A stretch of 5,426 nt of DNA from JBFJWU01 sp041623475 [NCBI: bacterium] (GTDB lineage: Bacteria > J088). Positions within the stretch are counted from its first letter, which is position 1. Each line of letters starts with the position of its first letter. This document shows, piece after piece, positions 1 through 5,340 of the stretch. Position numbers and translations under genes: made by a program. Location of the stretch: contig JBFJWU010000246.1 of the NCBI GenBank assembly GCA_041623475.1, positions 1 to 5,426 of the forward strand, in the 5' to 3' direction. The notes beneath the pieces were generated by a model. It had not been told where the DNA came from. It searched no databases and saw nothing but the letters and a program-made list of their open reading frames with translations.

Positions 1-2
1 AC

Positions 3-131
3 GCAGTCAAGCTGCCACCGCAGATCGGATCGACGGCAATCATTACCGCGCGCGCCTCGTTCGGTCCCTGCTCGCCCCGAACTGAAGCAGACCTGGCGCG
101 TTTTATTGTCCGACGCCTGGGCGTGTCGTGA
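3..131 (+). CDS. 3' end of an unidentified CDS (partial, runs off the left edge)
   Basis: The frame starting at base 3 is open to a TGA at 129-131 and encodes 42 residues ending in LARFIVRRLGVS. I do not recognise the protein. The main support is the junction: its stop overlaps the GTG start of the acyltransferase at 128 as GTGA, a classic translational-coupling arrangement, and the acyltransferase lacks a clear ribosome binding site of its own. About two thirds of codon third positions are G or C, in keeping with the neighbours. The frame starting at base 2 is also open, to a TGA at 83-85, with similar composition, so the choice of frame is not certain. If correct, this gene and the acyltransferase form an operon. 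Confidence 0.4.
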   Translation, partial: AVKLPPQIGSTAIITARASFGPCSPRTEADLARFIVRRLGVS

Positions 132-1081
132 AAAGACTCTTCAGCTGGCTCGGGTTTGCAATTCTCAGGGTTTCCCTGATGCTGTTGCGCAGCACGGACC
201 TGGAACGGGCAAGGCGCAAGGGACGGGCCCTGGGTCGTATTGCCTGGCACCTGGATCCGAAATGGACCCGACTGGCTGCCCGACAGGCAACCGAACGATT
301 GGACCATCCCGATCCTCAAACATTGATTAACGAAAACTACCAGCACTACGGGCAGGTCCTTGCTGAGCTGGCTTGTATCGATGGAATCATTCGCGACGCG
401 AAATCAATCTACCGAATTGAAGGTTCCAGTAACGCTGAGGCGCTGGCTAATGGCGGGCTGCTGGTCACCGGGCATATCGGCAACTGGGAAGCGGTTGCAC
501 CTGCCCATACGAGCCACTATGGACCGATGCACGCGCTGGTCAAACCGGTCCACAATCCCTTTGTCGACCGGTGGATCAACGACATCAGGCTGCGAACGGG
601 TGTCCATCCCGTTGTGACCCGTAATAATGCCAGTCATATCCTCAAATTGTTGAAGTCAGGCGAGACAGTGTGCGCGCTGGTCGACCAGAACAGCCTGTAT
701 CACGAAGGGGTTTTCGTGCCCTTTTTTGGCAAGCCTGCCTGCACCCACTATGGTCCGGCGATGCTGGCCGCGCGCAGCCGTGTCCCGGTCGTTCCCGCAT
801 TTGCCGTCCGCGAACCGGGAGGATTCCTGATCCGCTATGGTTCGCCGATTGAACCTACGGGATCAAGGGACCTGAGGGCCACAACCTGGACAATTACCGC
901 CCGGATCGTAGAATTCCTCGAGAGTATCATCCGTCAATACCCGGAGCAATGGTTCTGGGTACACAAACGCTGGCGAAATCAGCCCCGTGCTGATGTCGAA
1001 GCCTGGAAGTACGGGCCAGACGGGCCCGGTTGGGTTCGGGAACTGGCGATTCGCCGGCCAGACGACCGCCAATCGGTCTGA
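128..1081 (+). CDS. LpxL/HtrB-family lipid A (lysophospholipid-type) acyltransferase
   Basis: A 317-residue protein of the bacterial lipid A biosynthesis acyltransferase family, close to the usual length of about 300. Family members transfer an acyl chain from acyl-ACP or acyl-CoA to a lipid A precursor or other membrane lipid at the inner face of the inner membrane. Residues about 4-21 form a hydrophobic N-terminal segment (MKRLFSWLGFAILR onward) suited to membrane anchoring. The catalytic HX4E motif is present as GHIGNWE, with H116 and E121. Further family signatures are VDQN at 185-188, the following VFVPFFGKPA segment, and WFWVHKRWR starting at W275. GTG 128 is the only usual start codon between the upstream in-frame stop at 83-85 and the conserved region; the Shine-Dalgarno is poor, and the GTGA overlap suggests coupling to an upstream gene. 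The exact substrate (lipid A, ornithine lipid, aryl polyene or other) cannot be told from sequence, so no gene symbol is given. Confidence 0.9.
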   Translation: MKRLFSWLGFAILRVSLMLLRSTDLERARRKGRALGRIAWHLDPKWTRLAARQATERLDHPDPQTLINENYQHYGQVLAELACIDGIIRDAKSIYRIEGSSNAEALANGGLLVTGHIGNWEAVAPAHTSHYGPMHALVKPVHNPFVDRWINDIRLRTGVHPVVTRNNASHILKLLKSGETVCALVDQNSLYHEGVFVPFFGKPACTHYGPAMLAARSRVPVVPAFAVREPGGFLIRYGSPIEPTGSRDLRATTWTITARIVEFLESIIRQYPEQWFWVHKRWRNQPRADVEAWKYGPDGPGWVRELAIRRPDDRQSV

Positions 1082-1097
1082 TTACTCTATTTTTTTT
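1064..1097 (+). terminator. Weak terminator-like hairpin and T tract at the acyltransferase 3' end
   Basis: GACCG (1064-1068) pairs with CGGTC (1074-1078) around a 5-base loop, ending just before the TGA of the acyltransferase. A run of eight T follows at 1090-1097, but 11 bases separate stem and T run, and the T run also encodes the lysines near the C-terminus of the convergent JmjC gene. It may work poorly or not at all as an intrinsic terminator. Confidence 0.25.
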
Positions 1098-2068
1098 CGG
1101 AAAATCAGATCCTCTTCTTCGAAAAAACTGGACAAATAGGACTGCAGCAAAAACGGTCGGGTGGAAACTGTGAACAAAAATGACAACATGGGCGAAGATC
1201 GGATCGCCGATGCAATATCGATAAATTTGAACGCAACGCCGATCGAGTCGGTCGGATTTTCCACCATATGCCATGTCCAAGGTGGAAAAAACAAGACGTC
1301 TCCCGGCTCCAGGACAATCTCATATGGACTGGCAAAGTGGTAAAGGCAATCTTCGTCGTCTGAGAGTGCGCGCGGATCTGTGTTTGAGTAGAAATAATTT
1401 GTCCGGCTCGCCCGTACATTCAAAAACATTCGGTCAGCAACCGGGTAAAACGTCCATTTTTTACGCCCCCAACACTGGACGAATACTGTATTCTGCACCG
1501 CCGAGTGGATCGGTGTATCGGTTCCGGAAGCGCCCATGAACATGTAATATCGTTGCTGCAGATTGACAGATTTCTTGAATCTGGTCAGCCACGCGTCATC
1601 AAAGTCTTCGCGTAAAATCGATTGCTGATCGACCATCCGGGAAAATTTTAGATATTTCTTGCTTCCTGACCGAAGCAGGTCAATGTAATCTGACAGAGGT
1701 ACCGATTCGAAATCCTGGTCGCTGGCTTTACTCTTGAGGCCGGGATTGTTGAATAATGTGACCTGGACATCGCCGAAATTTGCCTTGAAGTAGTCCAGCG
1801 ACCACTCCTGCACACAGGGCCAGGCACCGGCCGCACCGCGATACACCCTTACCTCGGACGGATGCGACAGTTCAGCCGGAAACATACCGGGGCCAAATTC
1901 GCGGACTGTCAAATAGTTGCCGACTTGGTCCGAGCTAAACTGTGACGCGATTCGCTGGCGCCAGCGACTTTCAATTCTCCCGATTGATTTCGAATACAAA
2001 TTCTGACCAAAAAGATGCTCAGTCAACAGGAAAAGATTAAAGATTCCCATCCAGTAACGCGGAGGCAT
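1082..2068 (-). CDS. JmjC/cupin_8-family protein with HxA in place of the metal-binding HxD
   Basis: A 328-residue cupin-like (JmjC, FIH-type) protein; related enzymes are Fe(II)/2-oxoglutarate dioxygenases that hydroxylate proteins or small molecules. Residues about 60-95 carry the family's WPCVQEWSLDYF-type element. The core reads TDTPIHSAVQNTVFVQCWG then RKKWTFYP, matching the human FIH stretch around H199 to K214. H188 aligns with the first iron His, K203 with the 2-oxoglutarate-binding Lys (same spacing of 15), T185 with the Thr three residues before the His, and H267 in GDVLFFPPWTWHMVEN with the second iron His. The carboxylate ligand is missing: position 190 is Ala (codon at 1499-1501). 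The C-terminus ends FRKKIE, with TAA at 1082-1084. Start: ATG 2068 is chosen, with only a weak purine-rich stretch upstream; TTG 2122 (346 residues) follows a G run and is possible, as is ATG 2050. Function may be a hydroxylase, a halogenase-like enzyme or a non-catalytic cupin. Confidence 0.82.
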   Translation of the reverse strand: MPPRYWMGIFNLFLLTEHLFGQNLYSKSIGRIESRWRQRIASQFSSDQVGNYLTVREFGPGMFPAELSHPSEVRVYRGAAGAWPCVQEWSLDYFKANFGDVQVTLFNNPGLKSKASDQDFESVPLSDYIDLLRSGSKKYLKFSRMVDQQSILREDFDDAWLTRFKKSVNLQQRYYMFMGASGTDTPIHSAVQNTVFVQCWGRKKWTFYPVADRMFLNVRASRTNYFYSNTDPRALSDDEDCLYHFASPYEIVLEPGDVLFFPPWTWHMVENPTDSIGVAFKFIDIASAIRSSPMLSFLFTVSTRPFLLQSYLSSFFEEEDLIFRKKIE

Positions 2069-2206
2069 TTCAGTTTCTTTGGCCACAGTACGTTTTACCC
2101 CGAACGCCGGTTTCGTCGCCAAATTGCCCCCCGTGGAAGAAGACGCCCGGAGATGTCAGTACGTTGCGATTGTCGGCCCCAGGGCCTAGGCTTAATAGTG
2201 GGTGAG
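2069..2206. promoter_or_regulatory. Divergent intergenic region between the JmjC and SRPBCC genes
   Basis: These 138 bases separate the chosen starts of two divergent genes and should hold both promoters. I see no convincing -35/-10 pair. What can be seen is an 8-bp palindrome GCCTAGGC at 2184-2191, a direct repeat CAGTACGTT at 2086-2094 and 2157-2165, and a direct repeat GAGATGTCAG at 2150-2159 and 2204-2213 that contains two candidate ATG starts of the SRPBCC gene. The extent depends on the starts of both genes; if JmjC starts at TTG 2122 the region shrinks. Confidence 0.35.
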
Positions 2207-2857
2207 ATGTCAGGGGGATTCTTCGTGGGCGACCGATTGGGAAAAGCATCAGGAACTGGCTGCAAGTGCCAACAGGTAACGTTGCCTGCGGTACTGATTA
2301 TTCTGACCTCAGCTCTATTCCTGCCAAATGTATATTCTCCCGTCATCGAGTTCCTCTGGACAGATTTTGCGAAAATCGAGATCGCAGCTAGTCCGGAACG
2401 TGTCTGGTCGGTACTGTCAACGCCCGGAATCCTCCAAAAAACCCATCCCTTCTGCAGGGCCAACCCCGTCGACAAATGGCCAGGGCCAGGATCGGTTGAC
2501 TACGTACATTATTACGGGGGCACCACCATGATTCGACGGATCACCGACTGGCACGAGGGCAGCGGATTTGATCTGGTCATCGACGATGTCAAAAACCAGC
2601 TGGAAAAATTTGATGTGTCCTGGCGAGTATCTGCGTCGGAAAACAATTCCACCCAGTTGTCGATTCGACTTACACCTTCTGACGTGCCCATACGATCGTG
2701 GCATCTGCCGTGGATTCTTATGTGGCGATACCAGTCGGCCAGTTACCTGCCACCGTTACTTGCCGGATTCAAATACTACATTGAAACGGGACACCCCGTC
2801 ACGAAAAATCAGTTTGGCCCGCATTCGCTGTCACCCGCATCGCCTGAGGAAGATTGA
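2207..2857 (+). CDS. SRPBCC (START/polyketide cyclase-like) ligand-binding protein
   Basis: A protein of about 216 residues with an SRPBCC helix-grip fold, a family that binds hydrophobic ligands or acts as aromatase/cyclase or lipid carrier. Visible signatures are KIEIAASPERVWSVL at about 56-70 (first strand and helix, W67), a central beta-rich region with WHEGSGFDLVIDD, and the C-terminal helix with GFKYYIETG from G187 followed by the family-typical NQFG at 201-204. Residues 26-41 (LPAVLIILTSALFLPN) are hydrophobic and precede the domain, so a membrane anchor or signal-like segment is possible. The start is unresolved: ATG 2207 has no well-spaced ribosome site, GTG 2225 follows GGGGGA at 6 bases, TTG 2282 follows AGGT at 4 bases, and ATG 2153 or ATG 2015 would extend it (the last into the JmjC gene on the other strand). 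The ligand is unknown. The gene is divergent from JmjC and convergent with the cytochrome-monooxygenase gene, with 34 bp between stops. Confidence 0.75.
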   Translation: MSGGFFVGDRLGKASGTGCKCQQVTLPAVLIILTSALFLPNVYSPVIEFLWTDFAKIEIAASPERVWSVLSTPGILQKTHPFCRANPVDKWPGPGSVDYVHYYGGTTMIRRITDWHEGSGFDLVIDDVKNQLEKFDVSWRVSASENNSTQLSIRLTPSDVPIRSWHLPWILMWRYQSASYLPPLLAGFKYYIETGHPVTKNQFGPHSLSPASPEED

Positions 2858-2891
2858 TTGGCAGGCGGCCGTGTGTTGGACCCCGTCCTCG

Positions 2892-4247
2892 CTAACCGCC
2901 CCGTGGTGCTGAGATATACAGGTTGGCAACGCACATTTCATCGTCCGTGCCCTCACCCCAATTGACGTCGATCGGTTCTTTTTGGATGCCGTCGACGATG
3001 GGCTGGTTGCCTGGGCTGTTATCCCACGTACACGCCACGTACAACTTGTCGCCCGGATAAAAGCGGACCGGCGTGGCGAAAGTATAGACAAATTGCCAAC
3101 CAAAGTCCCAGTCCGGAACCCAAAGCAACAGGTCTTCTGTCCCATCGGCACGGATAATCTTGACTTCGCCGCTTTTGCCCAGTGCATGCAGGTGCAGCAG
3201 GATCGAATATATTTCAAAACCGTTTTCTGTTGTAACATCAGGCGCAAACGTTGAAAAGAAACCTTCGGGTTCTCCCTGGGCAATGTGCGTCACTGGCGAT
3301 TCGCCGGCCGGAATATCCATGTTGCGAAAAGTAGGCCAGGAAACGTCCAGCCACGGCGCGAACGATGCCTGGTGCTCGACCGAGTCTGTAACTTTGAACC
3401 GCACCGCCGTCCGGTCCGGCTGCGGATTGATCGACGTGGTGTTGTAATGCATCTGCAGGACAACTTTTGAGCCCGGCCGAACCTGGATCCCGGTGCCTGC
3501 AGGAAAATCCCCGGAACCCATTCCCGGGACCCATTGGCCGAGCTGCAATGCTGGAATCTGGTCGTTTTCGCCTGCGGGCCCACCATAGCAGGTATAGCCG
3601 ATCCCAGGGTCATCGGCGTCATACTGTTCGACCAAACCGACGGCGTCCTGCAAATCTGCAAGCCCGTCTGGCGGAATCAGGTAGACCGCTATGTGGTGCG
3701 CCTGCTCGACGACATCGGGGTCGGCGTCCATACCAGTTACGTAGACCGTTGTTTCTTCCGGCCAGTCAAAGACGAAACAGTGATAATCATCCGGGGACTG
3801 CTCCGGGGTATATGGCTCGGGAATCCTTAGTTCCAGATCCACTCGGTCAAGTTCGGCAAGAACATGTGTCCCGTGCTCCGGTTCGTTACCCGGGTCCCCT
3901 GGCTGGCCCGCGTTCAATGCCCAGTCAACGATCACGTTGACCTGCTCATCGGTCAGGGAGTTGTCGTTTTTATATTCGTACTGTACCGCCGCAGAATCGG
4001 CCCCCCAGGGCGGCATCAACCGGTTGGCAACATTAAACGCAATGGCCTCGCGAAACTGGTCTACCCCGGCGTGATGATCCAGGGCGAACGGCGCCAAGCC
4101 ACCCGCCTGGTGACAGCCGATGCAGTTCTCGTCAATAATCGGCTTGACATGTTCGTAGTAGGTCAATTCAGACCGAGGCGTATCCGTAGTTCCCAGACAA
4201 CCTTCGACAACAAGTATCAGTACCAAGTAAACCGCAGTTCGCGTCAC
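2892..4247 (-). CDS. Cytochrome c - copper type II monooxygenase (PHM/DBM-like) fusion lipoprotein
   Basis: A 451-residue exported protein. Residues 1-16 form a short hydrophobic lipoprotein signal ending VVEGC, with C17 as the likely lipidated Cys. Next comes a c-type cytochrome domain with heme motif CIGCH (42-46) and likely distal Met M78 in NRLMPPWG. The rest matches the catalytic core of peptidylglycine alpha-hydroxylating monooxygenase and dopamine beta-monooxygenase. Copper-H ligands are H184-H185 (EQAHHIAVYLI) and H267 (VVLQMHYN). Copper-M ligands are H352 and H354 (LHLHALGK) and M438 (TDDEMCVANLYI). C406 and C439 match the PHM C293-C315 disulfide. Known relatives hydroxylate C-H bonds using two electrons, usually from ascorbate; here the heme domain could supply them (inference). 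GTG 4247 is chosen because GGTGGAG lies 7 bases upstream and a signal peptide follows at once. A longer open frame upstream is antisense to the next gene. The substrate is unknown. Confidence 0.9.
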   Translation of the reverse strand: MTRTAVYLVLILVVEGCLGTTDTPRSELTYYEHVKPIIDENCIGCHQAGGLAPFALDHHAGVDQFREAIAFNVANRLMPPWGADSAAVQYEYKNDNSLTDEQVNVIVDWALNAGQPGDPGNEPEHGTHVLAELDRVDLELRIPEPYTPEQSPDDYHCFVFDWPEETTVYVTGMDADPDVVEQAHHIAVYLIPPDGLADLQDAVGLVEQYDADDPGIGYTCYGGPAGENDQIPALQLGQWVPGMGSGDFPAGTGIQVRPGSKVVLQMHYNTTSINPQPDRTAVRFKVTDSVEHQASFAPWLDVSWPTFRNMDIPAGESPVTHIAQGEPEGFFSTFAPDVTTENGFEIYSILLHLHALGKSGEVKIIRADGTEDLLLWVPDWDFGWQFVYTFATPVRFYPGDKLYVACTWDNSPGNQPIVDGIQKEPIDVNWGEGTDDEMCVANLYISAPRGG

Positions 4248-4254
4248 AAAATTT

Positions 4255-4261
4255 CTCCACC
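4255..4261 (-). promoter_or_regulatory. Ribosome binding site that fixes the GTG start at 4247
   Basis: Read on the minus strand this is GGTGGAG, with its GGAG core 7 bases before GTG 4247. It supports this start over the in-frame ATG codons further upstream, which would add 125 residues without family resemblance. Confidence 0.75.
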
Positions 4262-4276
4262 ATCCCCACTGTTGCA

Positions 4277-4307
4277 GCGACAGCCTAACAAATGTTAGGT
4301 TTATACT
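4277..4307 (+). promoter_or_regulatory. Candidate promoter for the plus-strand copper monooxygenase
   Basis: The -10 candidate TATACT (4302-4307) differs from consensus by one base. The best -35 is GCGACA (4277-4282, four of six matches) at a long 19-bp spacing, and the inverted repeat sits almost exactly in the middle of that spacer. Long spacers with a central dyad are typical of MerR-family control; this is inference from geometry only. Confidence 0.45.
4284..4299. promoter_or_regulatory. Inverted repeat, probable operator (CCTAACA-AA-TGTTAGG)
   Basis: The two 7-base arms are perfectly complementary, separated by two A. It lies upstream of the plus-strand -10 and just downstream of the minus-strand -10, so a bound protein could affect both genes. 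There is no T tract, and it precedes both genes, so a terminator is unlikely. I do not recognise it as the site of a specific regulator. Confidence 0.6.
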
Positions 4308-4329
4308 GCAATTTCCATGACGGCAGCAA
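4300..4329 (-). promoter_or_regulatory. Candidate promoter for the cytochrome-monooxygenase fusion gene
   Basis: On the minus strand TTGCTG (4329-4324) and TATAAA (4305-4300) are 18 bp apart. The -10 overlaps the plus-strand -10 (4302-4307), so the two promoters probably compete for polymerase. The -35 matches consensus only in its first three bases, so confidence is moderate. Confidence 0.4.
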
Positions 4330-4332
4330 AAC

Positions 4333-4337
4333 AAGGA
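4333..4337 (+). promoter_or_regulatory. Ribosome binding site that fixes the ATG start at 4344
   Basis: AAGGA lies 6 bases before ATG 4344. The in-frame ATG at 4317 has no such site and would put nine extra residues before the positively charged start of the lipoprotein signal. Confidence 0.75.
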
Positions 4338-4343
4338 TACATC

Positions 4344-5303
4344 ATGCGACGCTCCGGGGTGCCACCGCTTGAGTTTTTGTCTGCCTGCGCAGCCGCGCTG
4401 GTGATCACGGGGTGTGGCCAATCCGCTGTTGACAGCCCCGTGGATGCTCGTCTTGATGCAACCCAGTTCACGCCGTCTGCGACCCGACAGGTTTTTGCCC
4501 AACCGGAACTGGTCATTTCGCCGGGCACAGAGGTTATGCAGTGCTGGGTAGTCGACTGGACACCCGATGAAGATATCTACATTCGTGCGTTCAAGGGGCA
4601 TCAGGCACTGGGTGGGCATCATGTAGCGGCGTTTTCCTCGGCGTTTCCCAGAGAACCCGGTGCCACATTTGACTGCACGGACAACGAGGACATGGTTTCA
4701 TTGTCTCCGTTGATCCTGCCCGATCCTGAAGGCGAAAACCTGCTGCCGCCTGGATTTGCGGTGCGACTGCCTGCCAAAACGAACATCGTCATCCAGTCCC
4801 ATTACCTGAATACAACTGACCGGGACATGCTGGTGTCCGACATCGCCGAATTCGTTATTTATGGCGGCAGTGAACCGCCTACTGTTGCCAGCTATCTGAT
4901 CATGAACCACGGCGAGTTTGAACTATCGCCGGGCGTGACTTCAACCACGCTGGAATGCGACATGGAAACCGACGTCAGCCTGATGCTGATGCTGGGCCAT
5001 ATGCACGAACACGGGACGAGCATGTCGGTGACCCGGGAACGAAATGGCAACTCCGACATCCTGTACGGGATTGATCAATGGACCGTTGACCTGCGTGACC
5101 AGCCCGTTGTCAAAAAATATGCAAACGATGAGCCGCTCCGGCTCGTCGCTGGTGACCACCTGGCCCTGACCTGCAATTACGACAACCGGACAGAAGGACC
5201 GCTGAAATTCCCCGAGGAAATGTGCACGATGGTGTCGTATTACTATCCAGCCCGATTTGAGCCGCCGGCCCTGCCCAACGGCCTGATCTTCTGCGACAAC
5301 TGA
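4344..5303 (+). CDS. Copper type II monooxygenase (PHM/DBM-like) lipoprotein, no cytochrome domain
   Basis: A 319-residue exported protein, a divergent paralogue of the fusion on the other strand. The N-terminus MRRSG, a hydrophobic stretch and ALVITGC form a lipoprotein signal with C24 as the lipidated Cys. The two-domain PHM-like core follows. Copper-H ligands are H92-H93 (LGGHHVAAF) and H153 (IVIQSHYLN). Copper-M ligands are H219 and H221 (LGHMHEHG; H223 is an additional His) and M293 (FPEEMCTMVSYYYPA). C67 (VMQCWVVDW) matches the Cys before the first copper site, and C277 with C294 matches the conserved C-terminal disulfide. All six copper ligands are kept, so it is probably active, although it is shorter than the catalytic part of its neighbour. 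No CXXCH is present, so electrons must come from elsewhere, perhaps from the cytochrome domain of the divergent partner (inference). ATG 4344 is preferred over 4317 because of AAGGA at 6 bases. The substrate is unknown. Confidence 0.87.
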   Translation: MRRSGVPPLEFLSACAAALVITGCGQSAVDSPVDARLDATQFTPSATRQVFAQPELVISPGTEVMQCWVVDWTPDEDIYIRAFKGHQALGGHHVAAFSSAFPREPGATFDCTDNEDMVSLSPLILPDPEGENLLPPGFAVRLPAKTNIVIQSHYLNTTDRDMLVSDIAEFVIYGGSEPPTVASYLIMNHGEFELSPGVTSTTLECDMETDVSLMLMLGHMHEHGTSMSVTRERNGNSDILYGIDQWTVDLRDQPVVKKYANDEPLRLVAGDHLALTCNYDNRTEGPLKFPEEMCTMVSYYYPARFEPPALPNGLIFCDN

Positions 5304-5305
5304 CC

Positions 5306-5332
5306 CGTGGCCACCAGCGGCTGGCGGCCACG
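5306..5332. terminator. Hairpin between convergent genes, possible bidirectional terminator
   Basis: CGTGGCC (5306-5312) pairs with GGCCACG (5326-5332), and inside it CCAG (5314-5317) pairs with CTGG (5321-5324) around CGG, with one A/C mismatch between the stems. It begins two bases after the stop of the plus-strand gene and ends eight bases before the stop of the minus-strand gene. Neither side has a T tract, so intrinsic termination is uncertain; it could instead protect mRNA 3' ends. Confidence 0.45.
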
Positions 5333-5340
5333 CCAGACGA

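Larger units (their letters stand above)
4248..4343. promoter_or_regulatory. Shared divergent control region of the two copper monooxygenase genes
   Basis: The 96 bases between the two start codons contain a ribosome binding site at each end, overlapping back-to-back candidate -10 elements near 4300-4307, and a perfect 7-bp inverted repeat at 4284-4299. The compact layout suggests that both genes answer to one regulator. Confidence 0.6.

Noticed and set aside
1-43. Minus-strand ATG at 43-41 opening a frame (MIAVDPICGG...) off the left edge
   Set aside because: Only 14 codons are visible, the ribosome site is poorly spaced, and it conflicts with the plus-strand frame that overlaps the acyltransferase start.
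2-85. Plus-strand open frame from base 2 ending at TGA 83-85 as the upstream gene
   Set aside because: Not excluded, but 27 codons without a stop are not significant, and the frame at base 3 has the more telling GTGA overlap with the next gene.
927-1280. Minus-strand open frame overlapping the acyltransferase and JmjC 3' ends
   Set aside because: It is a shadow of two well-supported genes in other frames, with no recognisable domain.
2015-2152. N-terminal extension of the SRPBCC frame from ATG 2015
   Set aside because: It overlaps the start of the JmjC gene on the other strand, is Arg-rich without domain resemblance, and has no ribosome site; it looks like antisense read-through of an open frame.
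2858-2891. Terminator between the convergent SRPBCC and cytochrome-monooxygenase genes
   Set aside because: The 34-bp gap shows no convincing hairpin and no T run.
3467-4298. Plus-strand open frames opposite the cytochrome-monooxygenase gene
   Set aside because: They are antisense to a gene with full catalytic motifs and show no motifs of their own; long antisense frames are common in GC-rich coding sequence.
4248-4622. In-frame upstream extension of the cytochrome-monooxygenase gene by 125 residues
   Set aside because: It runs antisense through the divergent copper monooxygenase gene, resembles no family, and has no signal peptide, while GTG 4247 has a strong ribosome site and starts a lipoprotein signal.
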